Counted from the stretch's first letter, positions 35,589-44,177 are shown. The stretch: DNA of 64,000 bases from an uncultured Clostridia bacterium (GCA_934476675.1 CAKSOE010000001.1:186001-250000), one strand, 5' to 3'. Translations and numbers: made by a program. Notes: generated by a model from the sequence alone, not told the origin.

Positions 35589-36620
35589 ATGAGTATTACT
35601 GTTAAAGAGAAAAAGCATACGGTCAGAAATGCAATATTGATTATCATAGCCGCGGCGGTGATAATCTGTGCGGTCGGTACCGGAATAGTTATGAGTGACG
35701 TTAAGGGGATAAAGCTTGGCGGAAATATTACGATTGAGGTAAAAGAAGGCGAAGGCTCAGCGGCTGTTGCCCGTACGCTGGCAAATGACGGAATTATTAA
35801 ATATCCGTATATATTCAGATTGATGTCAAAAACAGGCGGATATGACGGAAAATTTCTTCCGGGAAAGGCGGAGCTTTCGTCGGGAATGAGCTATACCGAT
35901 ATTTTGGAGCTTATGGTTGCAAATAACCGAAACCAGGAAAAGGTAACAATACCGGAAGGCTTTACCGTACGGCAGATACGCGACAGGCTGGCAGAAGCGG
36001 GTTATGTGAGCGCAGAAGAATTTGACAGTGCGCTGAATCCCGATGATTATAATTACAGATTTTTAAAAAACCTGCCGGAGCGCGAAAACAGAATGGAGGG
36101 CTACCTGTTCCCGTCAACGTATTATTTTGAAAAGGGTATGACGGCGCATGAAATAATAAATGAAATGCTTGCCGAATTTGACAAGCAGTTTAAGGACGAA
36201 TATTATGCGCGTGCCGAAGAACTTAACCTTACGGTTGACGAGGTTGTTATAATGGCGTCGATAATAGAGGGCGAAACCGATGTTGAGTCGGAGAGAGCAA
36301 AGGTTGCAGGAGTGTTTTATAACCGCCTGCGTTCAAAGATGCCGTTTCAGTCCTGTGCTACGGTGCAGTATATATTGGGTGAAAGAAAGGCTGTCTTGTC
36401 GGTAGAGGATACAAAGATTGATTCACCGTACAACACGTATATTCATGCCGGATTCCCGATAGGACCTATATGCAATCCGGAGATAGCGTGTATCGAAGCG
36501 GCGCTTTATCCCGAAAATACGGACGCATATTACTTTGTTGCGGATAAGGACGGAGGACACATTTTCTCCAAAACTTATGAGGAGCATGAAGCGGCGATGA
36601 AAAAGGCAGGAGTGCAGTAA
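35589..36620 (+). CDS. mltG: Endolytic transglycosylase MltG (YceG-like)
   Basis: A 343-residue membrane-anchored enzyme that cuts nascent peptidoglycan strands. The ATG at 35589 lies behind AACGGAGG. One membrane helix (residues 15-37) is followed by a LysM-like region (VTIPEGFTVRQIRDRL near 115) and the YceG domain with LPERENRMEGYLFPSTYYF and ASIIEGETDVESERAKVAGV, which includes the catalytic glutamate. PFQSCATVQYILG and SPYNTYIHAGFPIGPICNPE complete the signature. Its stop overlaps the next start (TAATG). Confidence 0.94.
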   Translation: MSITVKEKKHTVRNAILIIIAAAVIICAVGTGIVMSDVKGIKLGGNITIEVKEGEGSAAVARTLANDGIIKYPYIFRLMSKTGGYDGKFLPGKAELSSGMSYTDILELMVANNRNQEKVTIPEGFTVRQIRDRLAEAGYVSAEEFDSALNPDDYNYRFLKNLPERENRMEGYLFPSTYYFEKGMTAHEIINEMLAEFDKQFKDEYYARAEELNLTVDEVVIMASIIEGETDVESERAKVAGVFYNRLRSKMPFQSCATVQYILGERKAVLSVEDTKIDSPYNTYIHAGFPIGPICNPEIACIEAALYPENTDAYYFVADKDGGHIFSKTYEEHEAAMKKAGVQ

Positions 36621-37309
36621 TGGTTGAATATGACAAGGACGCGATAGTACCTCCGTATATAACTGATTATCTGCGAAAAAATGCGGCGCATGAGGATGAT
36701 TTTCTGCACGAACTGGAGAAATACGCGCAAAAAAACAGCGTACCGATAATCGAACCGGAATCGGCGCAGCTGCTTAAAGTTTTGTGTGCGGCAAAAAGAC
36801 CTCAAAAGGTACTTGAAATAGGCTGTGCAATAGGGTATTCGTCAATTCTTATGGCAAAAACTCTCGGAATGGCTGCGAAAATTTATACAATAGAGTATGA
36901 TAACGAAATGGTGCAGCTTGCAAGAGAAAATATCAAGAAAGCGGGAATGGCGGAGCAAATCAGCGTGATTGAGGCAGACGCAAAGGACTATCTGGCGTAT
37001 ATAGACGATGATGAAAGCTTTGACATGATATTTCTTGACGGGCCGAAAGCTCATTATATTTATATGCTTGACGACAGCGTAAGGCTTTTGAAAAAGGGCG
37101 GTATGCTTATTTCGGATAATGTGCTTTATAAGGGCATGACTGCCGACGATGAGCACGTTATACGCCGTAAAATTACGATTGTGACAAGACTGAGAGAATA
37201 TATAGAAACGCTTATGAAGCATCCGCAGCTTGAATCAGCGCTGCTTCCTCTCGGAGACGGAGTTACCGTAAGCGTAAAGACATTGTCCGATGAGGAATAT
37301 TTCGGATAG
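36620..37309 (+). CDS. trmR: tRNA 5-hydroxyuridine methyltransferase TrmR-like O-methyltransferase
   Basis: A 229-residue class I SAM-dependent O-methyltransferase. The SAM motif is VLEIGCAIGYSSILMA (near residue 62), followed by YTIEYDNEMVQLARENI and the metal-site region FDMIFLDGPKAHY. Downstream of mltG and upstream of a U32 protein is the arrangement of yrrL-yrrM-yrrN/O in Bacillus subtilis, where YrrM (TrmR) methylates 5-hydroxyuridine at tRNA position 34. By domain alone it could be any small O-methyltransferase; context gives the specific call. Confidence 0.85.
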   Translation: MVEYDKDAIVPPYITDYLRKNAAHEDDFLHELEKYAQKNSVPIIEPESAQLLKVLCAAKRPQKVLEIGCAIGYSSILMAKTLGMAAKIYTIEYDNEMVQLARENIKKAGMAEQISVIEADAKDYLAYIDDDESFDMIFLDGPKAHYIYMLDDSVRLLKKGGMLISDNVLYKGMTADDEHVIRRKITIVTRLREYIETLMKHPQLESALLPLGDGVTVSVKTLSDEEYFG

Positions 37310-37323
37310 AAAGGATTACAGTT

Positions 37324-38547
37324 ATGATGAAACCTGAATTGCTTGCTCCGGGCGGCAGCCTGGAAAAACTCAAAATTGCCATTATGTACGGTGCAGATGC
37401 TGTATATATCGGCGGAGAGGCTTTCAGCCTGAGAGTGGCAGCAGAAAATTTTTCGTATGAGGATATGAAAGAGGGCATAGAATTTGCTCATAAACGCGGA
37501 AAAAAGGTATATCTGACGGCGAATATTATCCCTCATAACAGAGATATTGACGAATTTGAGGATTATATAAAAAAGATACGTCCTCTCGGCTTTGATGCGG
37601 TACTTATAAGTGATTTGGGTATGTTTGACATGATGCACACGCTTGCACCGGAAATTCCTATCCACATAAGCACACAGGCGAATAATGTAAATTGGCGTTC
37701 GGCAGCTATGTGGTATAAATTGGGGGCAAAGCGTGTTGTGCTGGCAAGAGAGATGTCTTTTGAAGAAATAAAGGAAATACGACGTAAAATTCCGAAAGAG
37801 CTTGAATTGGAATCATTTGTGCATGGAGCAATGTGTATTTCGTATTCGGGACGCTGTCTTTTATCGAATTATCTGACAAACCGTGACTCAAATCTCGGTG
37901 CTTGTTCGCATCCGTGCCGCTGGAACTATTCGCTTGTGGAGGAAAAACGCCCGGGAGAATATATGGATGTTTTTGAAAACGAGCGCGGAACGTTTATATT
38001 TAATTCAAAGGATTTGTGTACAATAAAGCACATTCCCGAATTGGTTGAGAGCGGAATATCAAGCTTTAAAATAGAGGGAAGGGTAAAAACGTCATATTAC
38101 ACCGCAACAATAGTCGGAGCGTACAGACGTGAAATAGACCGTTATTTTGACGGTCCGGAGCATTACACGTTTAATGAAGCCGAATTTGATGAGCTTTGCA
38201 AGGTAAGTCACCGTCCGTATACAACCGGATTTTATTTTAAAAAGCCGGGAGCGGATGCACAGGTATATACTGACAGCTCTTATATACGTGATTATGACCT
38301 AATTGGAATTGTTGAGGATTATAACGAAAAAACAGGGATTGCAAAAATATCTCAGCGCAACAAATTCAGTGTGGGCGAGGAAATAGAGGTCATGCAGCCG
38401 ATGAAGCCGTTTTATAAAATGACGGTAGGCGGTATGGAGGACGGTGAGCATAACGAAATACAGTCCGCACCTCATGCGGCACAGACCGTATATATGCACC
38501 TTGACTATCCTGTTGCGGACGGTGCAATGCTCAGAAGAAAAAAATAG
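37324..38547 (+). CDS. trhP: U32 family protein, probable tRNA uridine-34 hydroxylation protein TrhP
   Basis: A 407-residue U32-family protein. N-terminal KPELLAPGGSLEKLKIAIMYGADAVYIGG is typical, and the signature around residues 165-205 (ESFVHGAMCISYSGRCLLS, then ACSHPCRW) supplies the conserved cysteines. FKIEGRVKTSYYTATIVGAY is the C-terminal family block. In Bacillus, TrhP proteins hydroxylate U34 of tRNA using prephenate-derived chemistry, the step before TrmR, which is encoded directly upstream here. Only one TrhP gene is present, where Bacillus has two subunits. Older annotation would say peptidase U32 or collagenase. Confidence 0.88.
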   Translation: MMKPELLAPGGSLEKLKIAIMYGADAVYIGGEAFSLRVAAENFSYEDMKEGIEFAHKRGKKVYLTANIIPHNRDIDEFEDYIKKIRPLGFDAVLISDLGMFDMMHTLAPEIPIHISTQANNVNWRSAAMWYKLGAKRVVLAREMSFEEIKEIRRKIPKELELESFVHGAMCISYSGRCLLSNYLTNRDSNLGACSHPCRWNYSLVEEKRPGEYMDVFENERGTFIFNSKDLCTIKHIPELVESGISSFKIEGRVKTSYYTATIVGAYRREIDRYFDGPEHYTFNEAEFDELCKVSHRPYTTGFYFKKPGADAQVYTDSSYIRDYDLIGIVEDYNEKTGIAKISQRNKFSVGEEIEVMQPMKPFYKMTVGGMEDGEHNEIQSAPHAAQTVYMHLDYPVADGAMLRRKK

Positions 38548-39321
38548 TTATACAAGGAAATGCGGATTTGCGAAGGATTGTGTTTTATATTCTGACGGCG
38601 TCATGTTTGAGTGCATTTTGAAGGCGCGGCAGAAGTGATACACATTTGCAAAGCCGCATTTTTCGGCAATAGCCGAAACCGCAAGACCGTCCTCGGAAAG
38701 CAGCTGCTTTGCTTTTTGTATTCTGGTATTTATGATGTATTGCTTTGGTGTGATTCCGTATTGATTTATAAAAAGCTTTCGGAGATATACCTCGCTGATT
38801 CCGCCCTCATCGGCAAGTACGGTATTTGTAAGAGCGGTATCGGAGTAATTGTTTTCAATATAGGAAACGGCTGCTTTGAGCGCAGGGTGCAGTACGTTTG
38901 TTTCATTGAAAAGCTGGTTCAGCATTTCATAAAGTATCTGCATTTTCTCAAAGCCTGAATGATTAAAAATCTCCGAATGTTGTAATTTTTTATATTCTTT
39001 AAGATAATATCCGGTATTTGAAACCGGAATTTTTATTATATCAGAAATTAGCGGAGGATTTACTGCATGAAAATTTATAACCGGAAAATGCCCCGTTTTT
39101 GTTCCGCGCAGCGTGTAATTGCCGCCGTAAGGCAGTATTACGGCGCAGCTTGTATCGGAAACTACATTTTTCTCGTTAATTGTATATGTAATACTGCCGC
39201 TTTGGCAAAACGACAACCCGAAGCTTTTTCTGAAATCGGAGGTGTATCGTCTGCCTGTTTCGGAATATATCGTTATAACCTCGCAAATATCCGAAATAAT
39301 TATATTTTCAAGTCTTTTCAT
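38548..39321 (-). CDS. AraC-family transcriptional regulator (divergent from the dehydroquinase-like operon)
   Basis: A 257-residue regulator with an N-terminal cupin-like sensing region and two C-terminal helix-turn-helix motifs (TNTVLADEGGISEVYLRKLF, and VSAIAEKCGFANVYHFCRAF with the closing TPSEY). Start at the ATG at 39321, with GGTGA six bases before it. It is divergent from a three-gene operon, and both promoters meet at a symmetric sequence (39361-39423), so it is the likely regulator of that operon. It ends base-to-base against trhP, with no terminator between. Confidence 0.9.
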   Translation of the reverse strand: MKRLENIIISDICEVITIYSETGRRYTSDFRKSFGLSFCQSGSITYTINEKNVVSDTSCAVILPYGGNYTLRGTKTGHFPVINFHAVNPPLISDIIKIPVSNTGYYLKEYKKLQHSEIFNHSGFEKMQILYEMLNQLFNETNVLHPALKAAVSYIENNYSDTALTNTVLADEGGISEVYLRKLFINQYGITPKQYIINTRIQKAKQLLSEDGLAVSAIAEKCGFANVYHFCRAFKMHSNMTPSEYKTQSFANPHFLV

Positions 39322-39337
39322 CTTAATCACCATTTTA

Positions 39338-39366
39338 ATTATATTCGTTTTTTATAAAATCGTCAA
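39338..39366 (-). promoter_or_regulatory. Promoter of the araC-type gene
   Basis: Minus strand: TTGACG (39361-39366), 17-base spacer, TATAAT (39338-39343). The -35 box lies inside the left arm of the inverted repeat at 39361-39423. Confidence 0.65.
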
Positions 39367-39423
39367 TGGAAAAATGAAAAATAGTATCAAAAATGTCAAT
39401 TAGTATTATTTTTGCCATTGACG
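39361..39423. promoter_or_regulatory. Symmetric operator region between two divergent promoters
   Basis: Arms CGTCAATGG (39361-39369) and CCATTGACG (39415-39423) are perfect inverted repeats, and each contains the -35 box of one of the two divergent promoters. Between them are direct repeats TAGTAT at 39382 and 39401, 19 bases apart, which is AraC-like half-site spacing. Confidence 0.6.
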
Positions 39424-39445
39424 TATAAAAATATTTTGGTATACT
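39418..39445 (+). promoter_or_regulatory. Promoter of the dehydroquinase-like operon
   Basis: TTGACG, 16-base spacer, TATACT, 26 bases before the start codon. The -35 box sits in the right arm of the inverted repeat. Confidence 0.6.
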
Positions 39446-39471
39446 GAAAGAAAAAAGGAAGAAGTGATTTA

Positions 39472-40239
39472 ATGAGCTGTGATTTTCTGAAAAAAGGCCG
39501 GCCTACGCTTACCGTTATGGTTCAGGCGAAAAGTGTTGACAGGATTCTTGAACTGATTGACAAGGGCTTGAAGGGCGGAGCGGATGCGTTTGGCGTTCAG
39601 ATAGAGGTTCTTGAACATAAATACCGTAACGAGGAATGTTTTAAACGGATTTTTTCGGCAATGCAGGGAAAACCGGCATATGTCACAAATTATCGGACGG
39701 GAATAAACGGCGATATGTCCGATGAAGAAAGAACAGAGCAGCTTTTGCTCACGGCAAAATGCGGTGCAAAGCTTATTGACATTATGGGAGATTTATTTAA
39801 TAAGACCGAGGGTGAACTGACGCACGATGCGGAAGCGATACAAAAACAGGAAAAACTGATTAAAAAAATCCATTTCATGGGTGCAGAGGTTCTTATGTCG
39901 TCGCATACATATAAATTTATGCCGGAAGAAGATGTTGTAAGCTACGTAACGGAGCAGCATCGGCGCGGCGCGGATATTGCCAAGGTAGTTACGGGAGCGG
40001 CAGACGGTAAAGAGCTTTCGGAAAATATTCGGATTTCCGCAAAGCTTTCCGGTGATGAATTTTATCCGGCGCTGTTTTTGTGTACGGGAGATTACTGCGG
40101 CAAACACAGAATTGTAGGGCCTATGATATGCGGCGATATGTTTTTATGTGTAGTTGAGCATGATGAGTTTGCCACTCCGGCTCAGCCGCTTTTGGAACAG
40201 GCAAAATCGGCAGTTGAATTAATATCGAAGGAGGGTTAA
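39472..40239 (+). CDS. Type I 3-dehydroquinate dehydratase-like protein
   Basis: A 255-residue protein of the class I aldolase/type I dehydroquinase fold. It keeps the Schiff-base lysine (K171 in ADIAKVVTGA) and the catalytic histidine (H145 in MSSHTY), plus an arginine at the KHRIVGP position. However, the EWRxD substrate block of true dehydroquinases reads GVQIE here, and the glutamate after the RT pair (RTxxE) is Asn79. It may therefore act on a related but different substrate. It is the first gene of an operon with an SDR and a quinone oxidoreductase, under an AraC regulator, far from any shikimate genes, which suggests a catabolic role. Confidence 0.8.
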   Translation: MSCDFLKKGRPTLTVMVQAKSVDRILELIDKGLKGGADAFGVQIEVLEHKYRNEECFKRIFSAMQGKPAYVTNYRTGINGDMSDEERTEQLLLTAKCGAKLIDIMGDLFNKTEGELTHDAEAIQKQEKLIKKIHFMGAEVLMSSHTYKFMPEEDVVSYVTEQHRRGADIAKVVTGAADGKELSENIRISAKLSGDEFYPALFLCTGDYCGKHRIVGPMICGDMFLCVVEHDEFATPAQPLLEQAKSAVELISKEG

Positions 40240-40241
40240 TT

Positions 40242-41000
40242 ATGTATAATTTTGAAAATAAAACGGTTATTATCAGCGGCGGTGCGTCGGGACTGGGATT
40301 TTTATGCGGAAAATGTTTTGCAAAAGAGGGCGCAAACGTTGTTTTGGCAGATATAAACAAGGAGGCACTGGAAAAAAAGGTTAAGGAAATAACCGACAAC
40401 GGCGGAAAAGCGGCAGCGGCGGTGACAGATGTGCGTGATTACAAGCAGGTGTGTGCGGCGCGTGATTTGGCTGTGGAGAAATTCGGCAGCGCCGATGTTA
40501 TGATAAACTGTGCCGGCGGTGCGGAAATGCGTATGCTTAACGCGTATCATTACGGAGAGTTTAAAGATGTTCCGATAGACGTTTTTGACTGGGGAATAGA
40601 TGTTAATCTGAAAGGACAGTTTTATTTTGACCATGCGGTGCTGCAGCAGATGGCAAAACAAAAAAGCGGAGTAATAATCAATATCGGTTCGATTACAGGC
40701 GAAGAAGGCTGCGATTGTAACGTTGCATACTCTACGTCAAAAAGCGGAGTCATGAACGGACTTACAAAATCGCTTGCACTGTACGGCGCAAAATACAATG
40801 TGCGCGTTTGCTGTGTTTCACCCGGACCGGTTCTTACGCGCCCCGGCATGGCAGGAATGAAAACACTTATGGGCAGAGCTGCCGAACCGCAGGAAATAGT
40901 AGATTTAATTATGTATCTGGCGTCAGATAAGGCGGCGTTTATAACAGGAGTTAATGTTCTTGCGGACGGCGGAAGAAACATTATGAGAAATAAATCATGA
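40242..41000 (+). CDS. Short-chain dehydrogenase/reductase (SDR) family oxidoreductase
   Basis: A 252-residue classical SDR. The dinucleotide motif is GGASGLGFLCG (residues 12-22), NCAGG is near 88, the catalytic serine is in NIGSITGEEG, and YxxxK is YSTSKSG near 166. PGPVLTRPGM follows. The D-xx pattern after the second strand (ADINKE) suggests NAD(H). It starts two bases after the dehydroquinase-like gene, on GGAGGG, so they are coupled. The hydroxy- or keto-substrate is unknown; a cyclic polyol or hydroxy acid would fit the neighbours. Confidence 0.9.
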   Translation: MYNFENKTVIISGGASGLGFLCGKCFAKEGANVVLADINKEALEKKVKEITDNGGKAAAAVTDVRDYKQVCAARDLAVEKFGSADVMINCAGGAEMRMLNAYHYGEFKDVPIDVFDWGIDVNLKGQFYFDHAVLQQMAKQKSGVIINIGSITGEEGCDCNVAYSTSKSGVMNGLTKSLALYGAKYNVRVCCVSPGPVLTRPGMAGMKTLMGRAAEPQEIVDLIMYLASDKAAFITGVNVLADGGRNIMRNKS

Positions 41001-41018
41001 TAAGAAAGGATTACAAAA

Positions 41019-42002
41019 ATGAAAGCAATATTAGTAAATGATGACAGAAGCTTAAGATGGGATAATGTACCCGATCCGGTAATGAAAGACGGAGAGGTTT
41101 TGGTTAAAATTGAATATGCCGCATTGAACCGTGCGGATTTAATGCAGCGAGAGGGAGATTATCCGCCTCCAGAAGGCTGTCCCGAGTGGATGGGACTTGA
41201 AATTTCGGGTGAAATAGTGGCTTTATCAGACGGCGCAAAGGAAAAATCCGAATGGAAAATCGGAGATAAGGTATGCGCACTTTTGGGCGGCGGCGGCTAT
41301 GCGGAGTATGTGACGGTAAAATACGATATGCTTATGCCTGTTCCGCAAAACTGCACAATGGCAGAGGCGGCAGCTATTCCCGAAGCGTTTGCAACGGCAT
41401 ATTTAAACCTGTTTTGGGAGGGGAAAATCAAAGAGGGCAACACTCTTTTGATGAATGCCGGAGCGAGCGGACTGGCAAGCGTTATAATTCCTATGGCAAA
41501 AGCGTTTGGCGTGCGTGTTATAACAACTGTTTTATCCGATGAAATTGCACAGTCAATAAAGCGCCTGAACGCGGACGTGGTTGTAAACACATCGAAAGAA
41601 GATATTACGGAGGTTTTAAAGCGGGAGCTTGACAACGGACACGGCGTTGATGTTGCTATTGATTGTCTGGGCGGCGAGGTTATGGGTAAATGTATACATT
41701 ATCTGACCCATGGTGCGAGATGGATTATGATTGCGGCTCTGGCAGGGCAGAAAACGGAAATTGATTTGAAGAATATATACGTAAAAAATGTAAGAATTAT
41801 AGGCAGCACGCTGCGTTCGAGAACGCCGGAAGTAAAAGCGCAGATTTTAGCGGCGATTGTAAAAGATGTGTTTCCGAAGGTTTCCGAGGGATTGGTCAAG
41901 CCTACAATATATAAGATTTTACCGATAACGGAAGCGGAAGCGGCACAGGATCTTTTGTACAAAGGACAGAATGTTGGTAAGGTTGTACTTAAAGCAGATT
42001 AA
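41019..42002 (+). CDS. NAD(P)H:quinone oxidoreductase, PIG3-like medium-chain reductase
   Basis: A 327-residue zinc-free medium-chain dehydrogenase/reductase. N-terminal MKAILVNDDRSLRWDNVPDP and the block ALNRADLMQREGDYPPP are PIG3/quinone-reductase like; the nucleotide motif is NAGASGLASVIIPMAKAFG (near residue 147). The zinc ligands of alcohol dehydrogenases are absent. It is the third gene of the AraC-linked operon, 18 bases after the SDR, and a terminator follows. It may reduce an enone formed by the upstream dehydratase-like enzyme, which is inference. Confidence 0.9.
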   Translation: MKAILVNDDRSLRWDNVPDPVMKDGEVLVKIEYAALNRADLMQREGDYPPPEGCPEWMGLEISGEIVALSDGAKEKSEWKIGDKVCALLGGGGYAEYVTVKYDMLMPVPQNCTMAEAAAIPEAFATAYLNLFWEGKIKEGNTLLMNAGASGLASVIIPMAKAFGVRVITTVLSDEIAQSIKRLNADVVVNTSKEDITEVLKRELDNGHGVDVAIDCLGGEVMGKCIHYLTHGARWIMIAALAGQKTEIDLKNIYVKNVRIIGSTLRSRTPEVKAQILAAIVKDVFPKVSEGLVKPTIYKILPITEAEAAQDLLYKGQNVGKVVLKAD

Positions 42003-42046
42003 TAATAACGGGTGACAGAATGCAAAACTGTCATCCGTTATTATTT
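42001..42046 (+). terminator. Terminator after the quinone oxidoreductase gene
   Basis: AATAATAACGGGTGACAG pairs with CTGTCATCCGTTATTATT (one wobble) around a nine-base loop; T-rich end. Confidence 0.85.
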
Positions 42047-42062
42047 GTTATCGTGAATTTAT

Positions 42063-42091
42063 TTGACATTCGGTGAATATAGTGATATAAT
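42063..42091 (+). promoter_or_regulatory. Promoter of the yihY gene
   Basis: Perfect TTGACA and TATAAT, 17 bases apart, 48 bases before the start codon. Confidence 0.75.
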
Positions 42092-42139
42092 AGCGACATA
42101 ACGGCGGGAATTTTTATAATATTATGGTCGGAGAATTAA

Positions 42140-42973
42140 ATGGAAAGAATAAAGAAGCTTATTTCGTATATAAATGAATTTGCAAGCTGTACGGTGGAGG
42201 ATAATATAGGAATGTATGCCGCTCAGGCATCGTTTTTTCTGATTATTTCAGCCATTCCGTTTATGATGCTTATGCTGGCTGTGCTGCAATTTATTATACC
42301 GTTCAGCGAATCGGACATTATACATTTGATAAATCAGTATATGCCGTCAAAAATAGTACCGTGGGTTGAGGATATTACAAATGAGATTTTTAATAATTCA
42401 TCCAATATATCCATAATATCGGTAACGGCAGTATCGGCGCTGTGGCTTGCGTCGCGCGGATTTATGGCGCTATATACGGGACTTAATAATGTGGCAGGCG
42501 TAAAAAAACTGCCGAATTATTTTTACAGCAGAATAATAGCGGTAGTTTATACCATATGCTTTCTTGCGCTGATGATTTTTGCATTTGTGCTGTTCGGTGC
42601 GGGAAAAAGATTAAGTGAGATGCTGGAGGAAAAATCCTTTATATTTTCCGATATTCTGATGTTCCTTATGGATATGCGTATAGTTGTGGGTTTGATATTG
42701 CTTACGCTGTGCTTTTCTTTGTTTTATACGTTTTTGCCGAACGAGAAAATGCGTATTCAAAGACAGATCCCGGGGGCATTTCTGGCGTCGGCAGGCTGGA
42801 TGGGATTTTCGTATGCGTATTCGATTTATATAGAGTATTTTTCAAATTATTCGTATGTTTACGGAAGTCTGACGGCGATTGTGTTTCTCATGTTTTGGCT
42901 GTATTTTTGTATGGATATATTTCTGTTTGGGGCAGAATTTAACAAAATTGCTCAAAAAAGGCTTTTTAAATAA
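42140..42973 (+). CDS. YihY/virulence factor BrkB family membrane protein
   Basis: A 277-residue inner membrane protein with six hydrophobic helices, of the YihY family (once wrongly called ribonuclease BN). Family blocks: AAQASFFLIISAIPFMMLML (near residue 27), ALWLASRGFMALYTGLNNVAG (near 95), PGAFLASAGWMGFSYAYSIYIEYFSNYSYVYGSLTAIVFLMFWLY (near 210, read in parts). Function of the family is not firmly known; a transporter or envelope role is supposed. It is a single gene with its own consensus promoter. Confidence 0.9.
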   Translation: MERIKKLISYINEFASCTVEDNIGMYAAQASFFLIISAIPFMMLMLAVLQFIIPFSESDIIHLINQYMPSKIVPWVEDITNEIFNNSSNISIISVTAVSALWLASRGFMALYTGLNNVAGVKKLPNYFYSRIIAVVYTICFLALMIFAFVLFGAGKRLSEMLEEKSFIFSDILMFLMDMRIVVGLILLTLCFSLFYTFLPNEKMRIQRQIPGAFLASAGWMGFSYAYSIYIEYFSNYSYVYGSLTAIVFLMFWLYFCMDIFLFGAEFNKIAQKRLFK

Positions 42974-42981
42974 ATTATGTA

Positions 42982-43011
42982 TTGCTTTTGTGCCGATATA
43001 TGCGGTATAAT
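42982..43011 (+). promoter_or_regulatory. Promoter of the 43030-44177 gene pair
   Basis: TTGCTT, 18-base spacer, TATAAT, just after the yihY stop codon. Confidence 0.5.
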
Positions 43012-43029
43012 ATAAGCAGGTGAGGTAAT

Positions 43030-43353
43030 ATGTTTGATAGTAGTGTGTTTACGCAGGAGGAATTGACTGCGGCGATTGACGGCGGCAGCAAATCAATATT
43101 GCTGTGCGATAATGAATTTACAATTCCGCCTGTTCCCGACATGAAATACACAGCTTTGGGCGAGGTTATTGTAAAGGCTGATTTTGACAAGGAATTTGCG
43201 GACAGGTACAAAATAGTGTTTTCGGGGATAATTCCCGCATTTTCAGAAAAAAAGCTTGCGGAGGTATTGGGTTCGTTTGGGAATATGTCGGAAACATACA
43301 TAGGCGTATCGGTGAACGGATACGGAATTAATCTGATCGGAGCGGCATTATGA
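43030..43353 (+). CDS. Hypothetical protein, 107 residues
   Basis: A small acidic protein that I do not recognise. No signal peptide, membrane helix or cysteine motif; the sequence alternates short strands and glycine turns (ILLCDNEFTIPPVPDMKYTA, ALGEVIVKADFD), which suggests a compact mixed or beta structure. AGGTGAGG stands before the ATG. It overlaps the next gene by four bases (ATGA), so the two are translated together and probably act together. Confidence 0.7.
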   Translation: MFDSSVFTQEELTAAIDGGSKSILLCDNEFTIPPVPDMKYTALGEVIVKADFDKEFADRYKIVFSGIIPAFSEKKLAEVLGSFGNMSETYIGVSVNGYGINLIGAAL

Positions 43354-44177
43354 GAGCGATTCATGTTTGCTGGACAAGACCAAAGACGTTTAAGCTTGAG
43401 GATTTTGAAATTCTTACAGCTGTAATTTCTGCAATGAGCTGGCGTAAAAACAACGGCAGTATATCGCTTGTGACCGACAGCAACGGTGCGGATTTTTTTC
43501 GCGGCTGCGGTCTTGATGTTTTGTGGAATGACGGAATAAGTACGGAGCTTGACGATATTCCTCAAAATATAAATCCGGAAATTTTTTGGGCGTGCGGAAA
43601 GATTTTTGCGCTTAAAGCGCAGAAAATGCCTGTTGCAGTTATGGATACGGATTTTATTGTTTGGGATAAGCTTGACCTTGACGCCTATTCGGACACGGCG
43701 GTAATTCATTTTGAAGATATTACGGAGGTCTATCCGCCGAAAGAGTTTTTTAAAATGAACGAAAAGTACTCTTTTCCCGAATGGCTCGATTGGGATATAA
43801 ATGCCTGTAATACTGCTTTTTATGCGGTCAAAAATCAAAATTTCGTAAAGAGATATACAGATGCCGCTGTTCGGTTTATGGAAAATGCGGAAGATACCGG
43901 AGACAGGCTGCATTATATGATATTTGCCGAGCAAAGGCTGTTTAATATGTGCGCAAAAGCCGAAGGTATAAATGTGACCGGAATTACAGAGCTGGAAAAG
44001 CTTTATAAAGGAAATAAAAGCTTTACTCATTTGTGGGGAATGAAGCAGCAGATGCGTGAGGATGAAAATCTGCGCCGTTCGTTTTGCCGTGACTGCATAA
44101 AAAGAATAGAGGCGGACTATACGGAAATAATAAAAGTACTTCGCAATATGAAGTGTTTTGACGAATATTTTAACTGA
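43350..44177 (+). CDS. Hypothetical protein with glycosyltransferase-like (GT-A) features, DUF6734-like
   Basis: A 275-residue cytoplasmic protein. It begins MRAIHVCWTRPKTFK and contains SLVTDSNGADFF near residue 40 and VAVMDTDFIVW near residue 96; the DTD motif after a hydrophobic strand is placed like the metal-binding DXD of GT-A glycosyltransferases. A central NACNTAFYAVKN block follows. I believe it belongs to the DUF6734-type family, but this is from memory of the N-terminal pattern. No sugar-pathway genes are nearby. It is coupled to the upstream 107-residue protein. Confidence 0.6.
   Translation: MRAIHVCWTRPKTFKLEDFEILTAVISAMSWRKNNGSISLVTDSNGADFFRGCGLDVLWNDGISTELDDIPQNINPEIFWACGKIFALKAQKMPVAVMDTDFIVWDKLDLDAYSDTAVIHFEDITEVYPPKEFFKMNEKYSFPEWLDWDINACNTAFYAVKNQNFVKRYTDAAVRFMENAEDTGDRLHYMIFAEQRLFNMCAKAEGINVTGITELEKLYKGNKSFTHLWGMKQQMREDENLRRSFCRDCIKRIEADYTEIIKVLRNMKCFDEYFN

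Noticed and set aside
41019..42002. Zinc alcohol dehydrogenase
   Set aside because: The catalytic and structural zinc ligands are absent; quinone reductase features are present.
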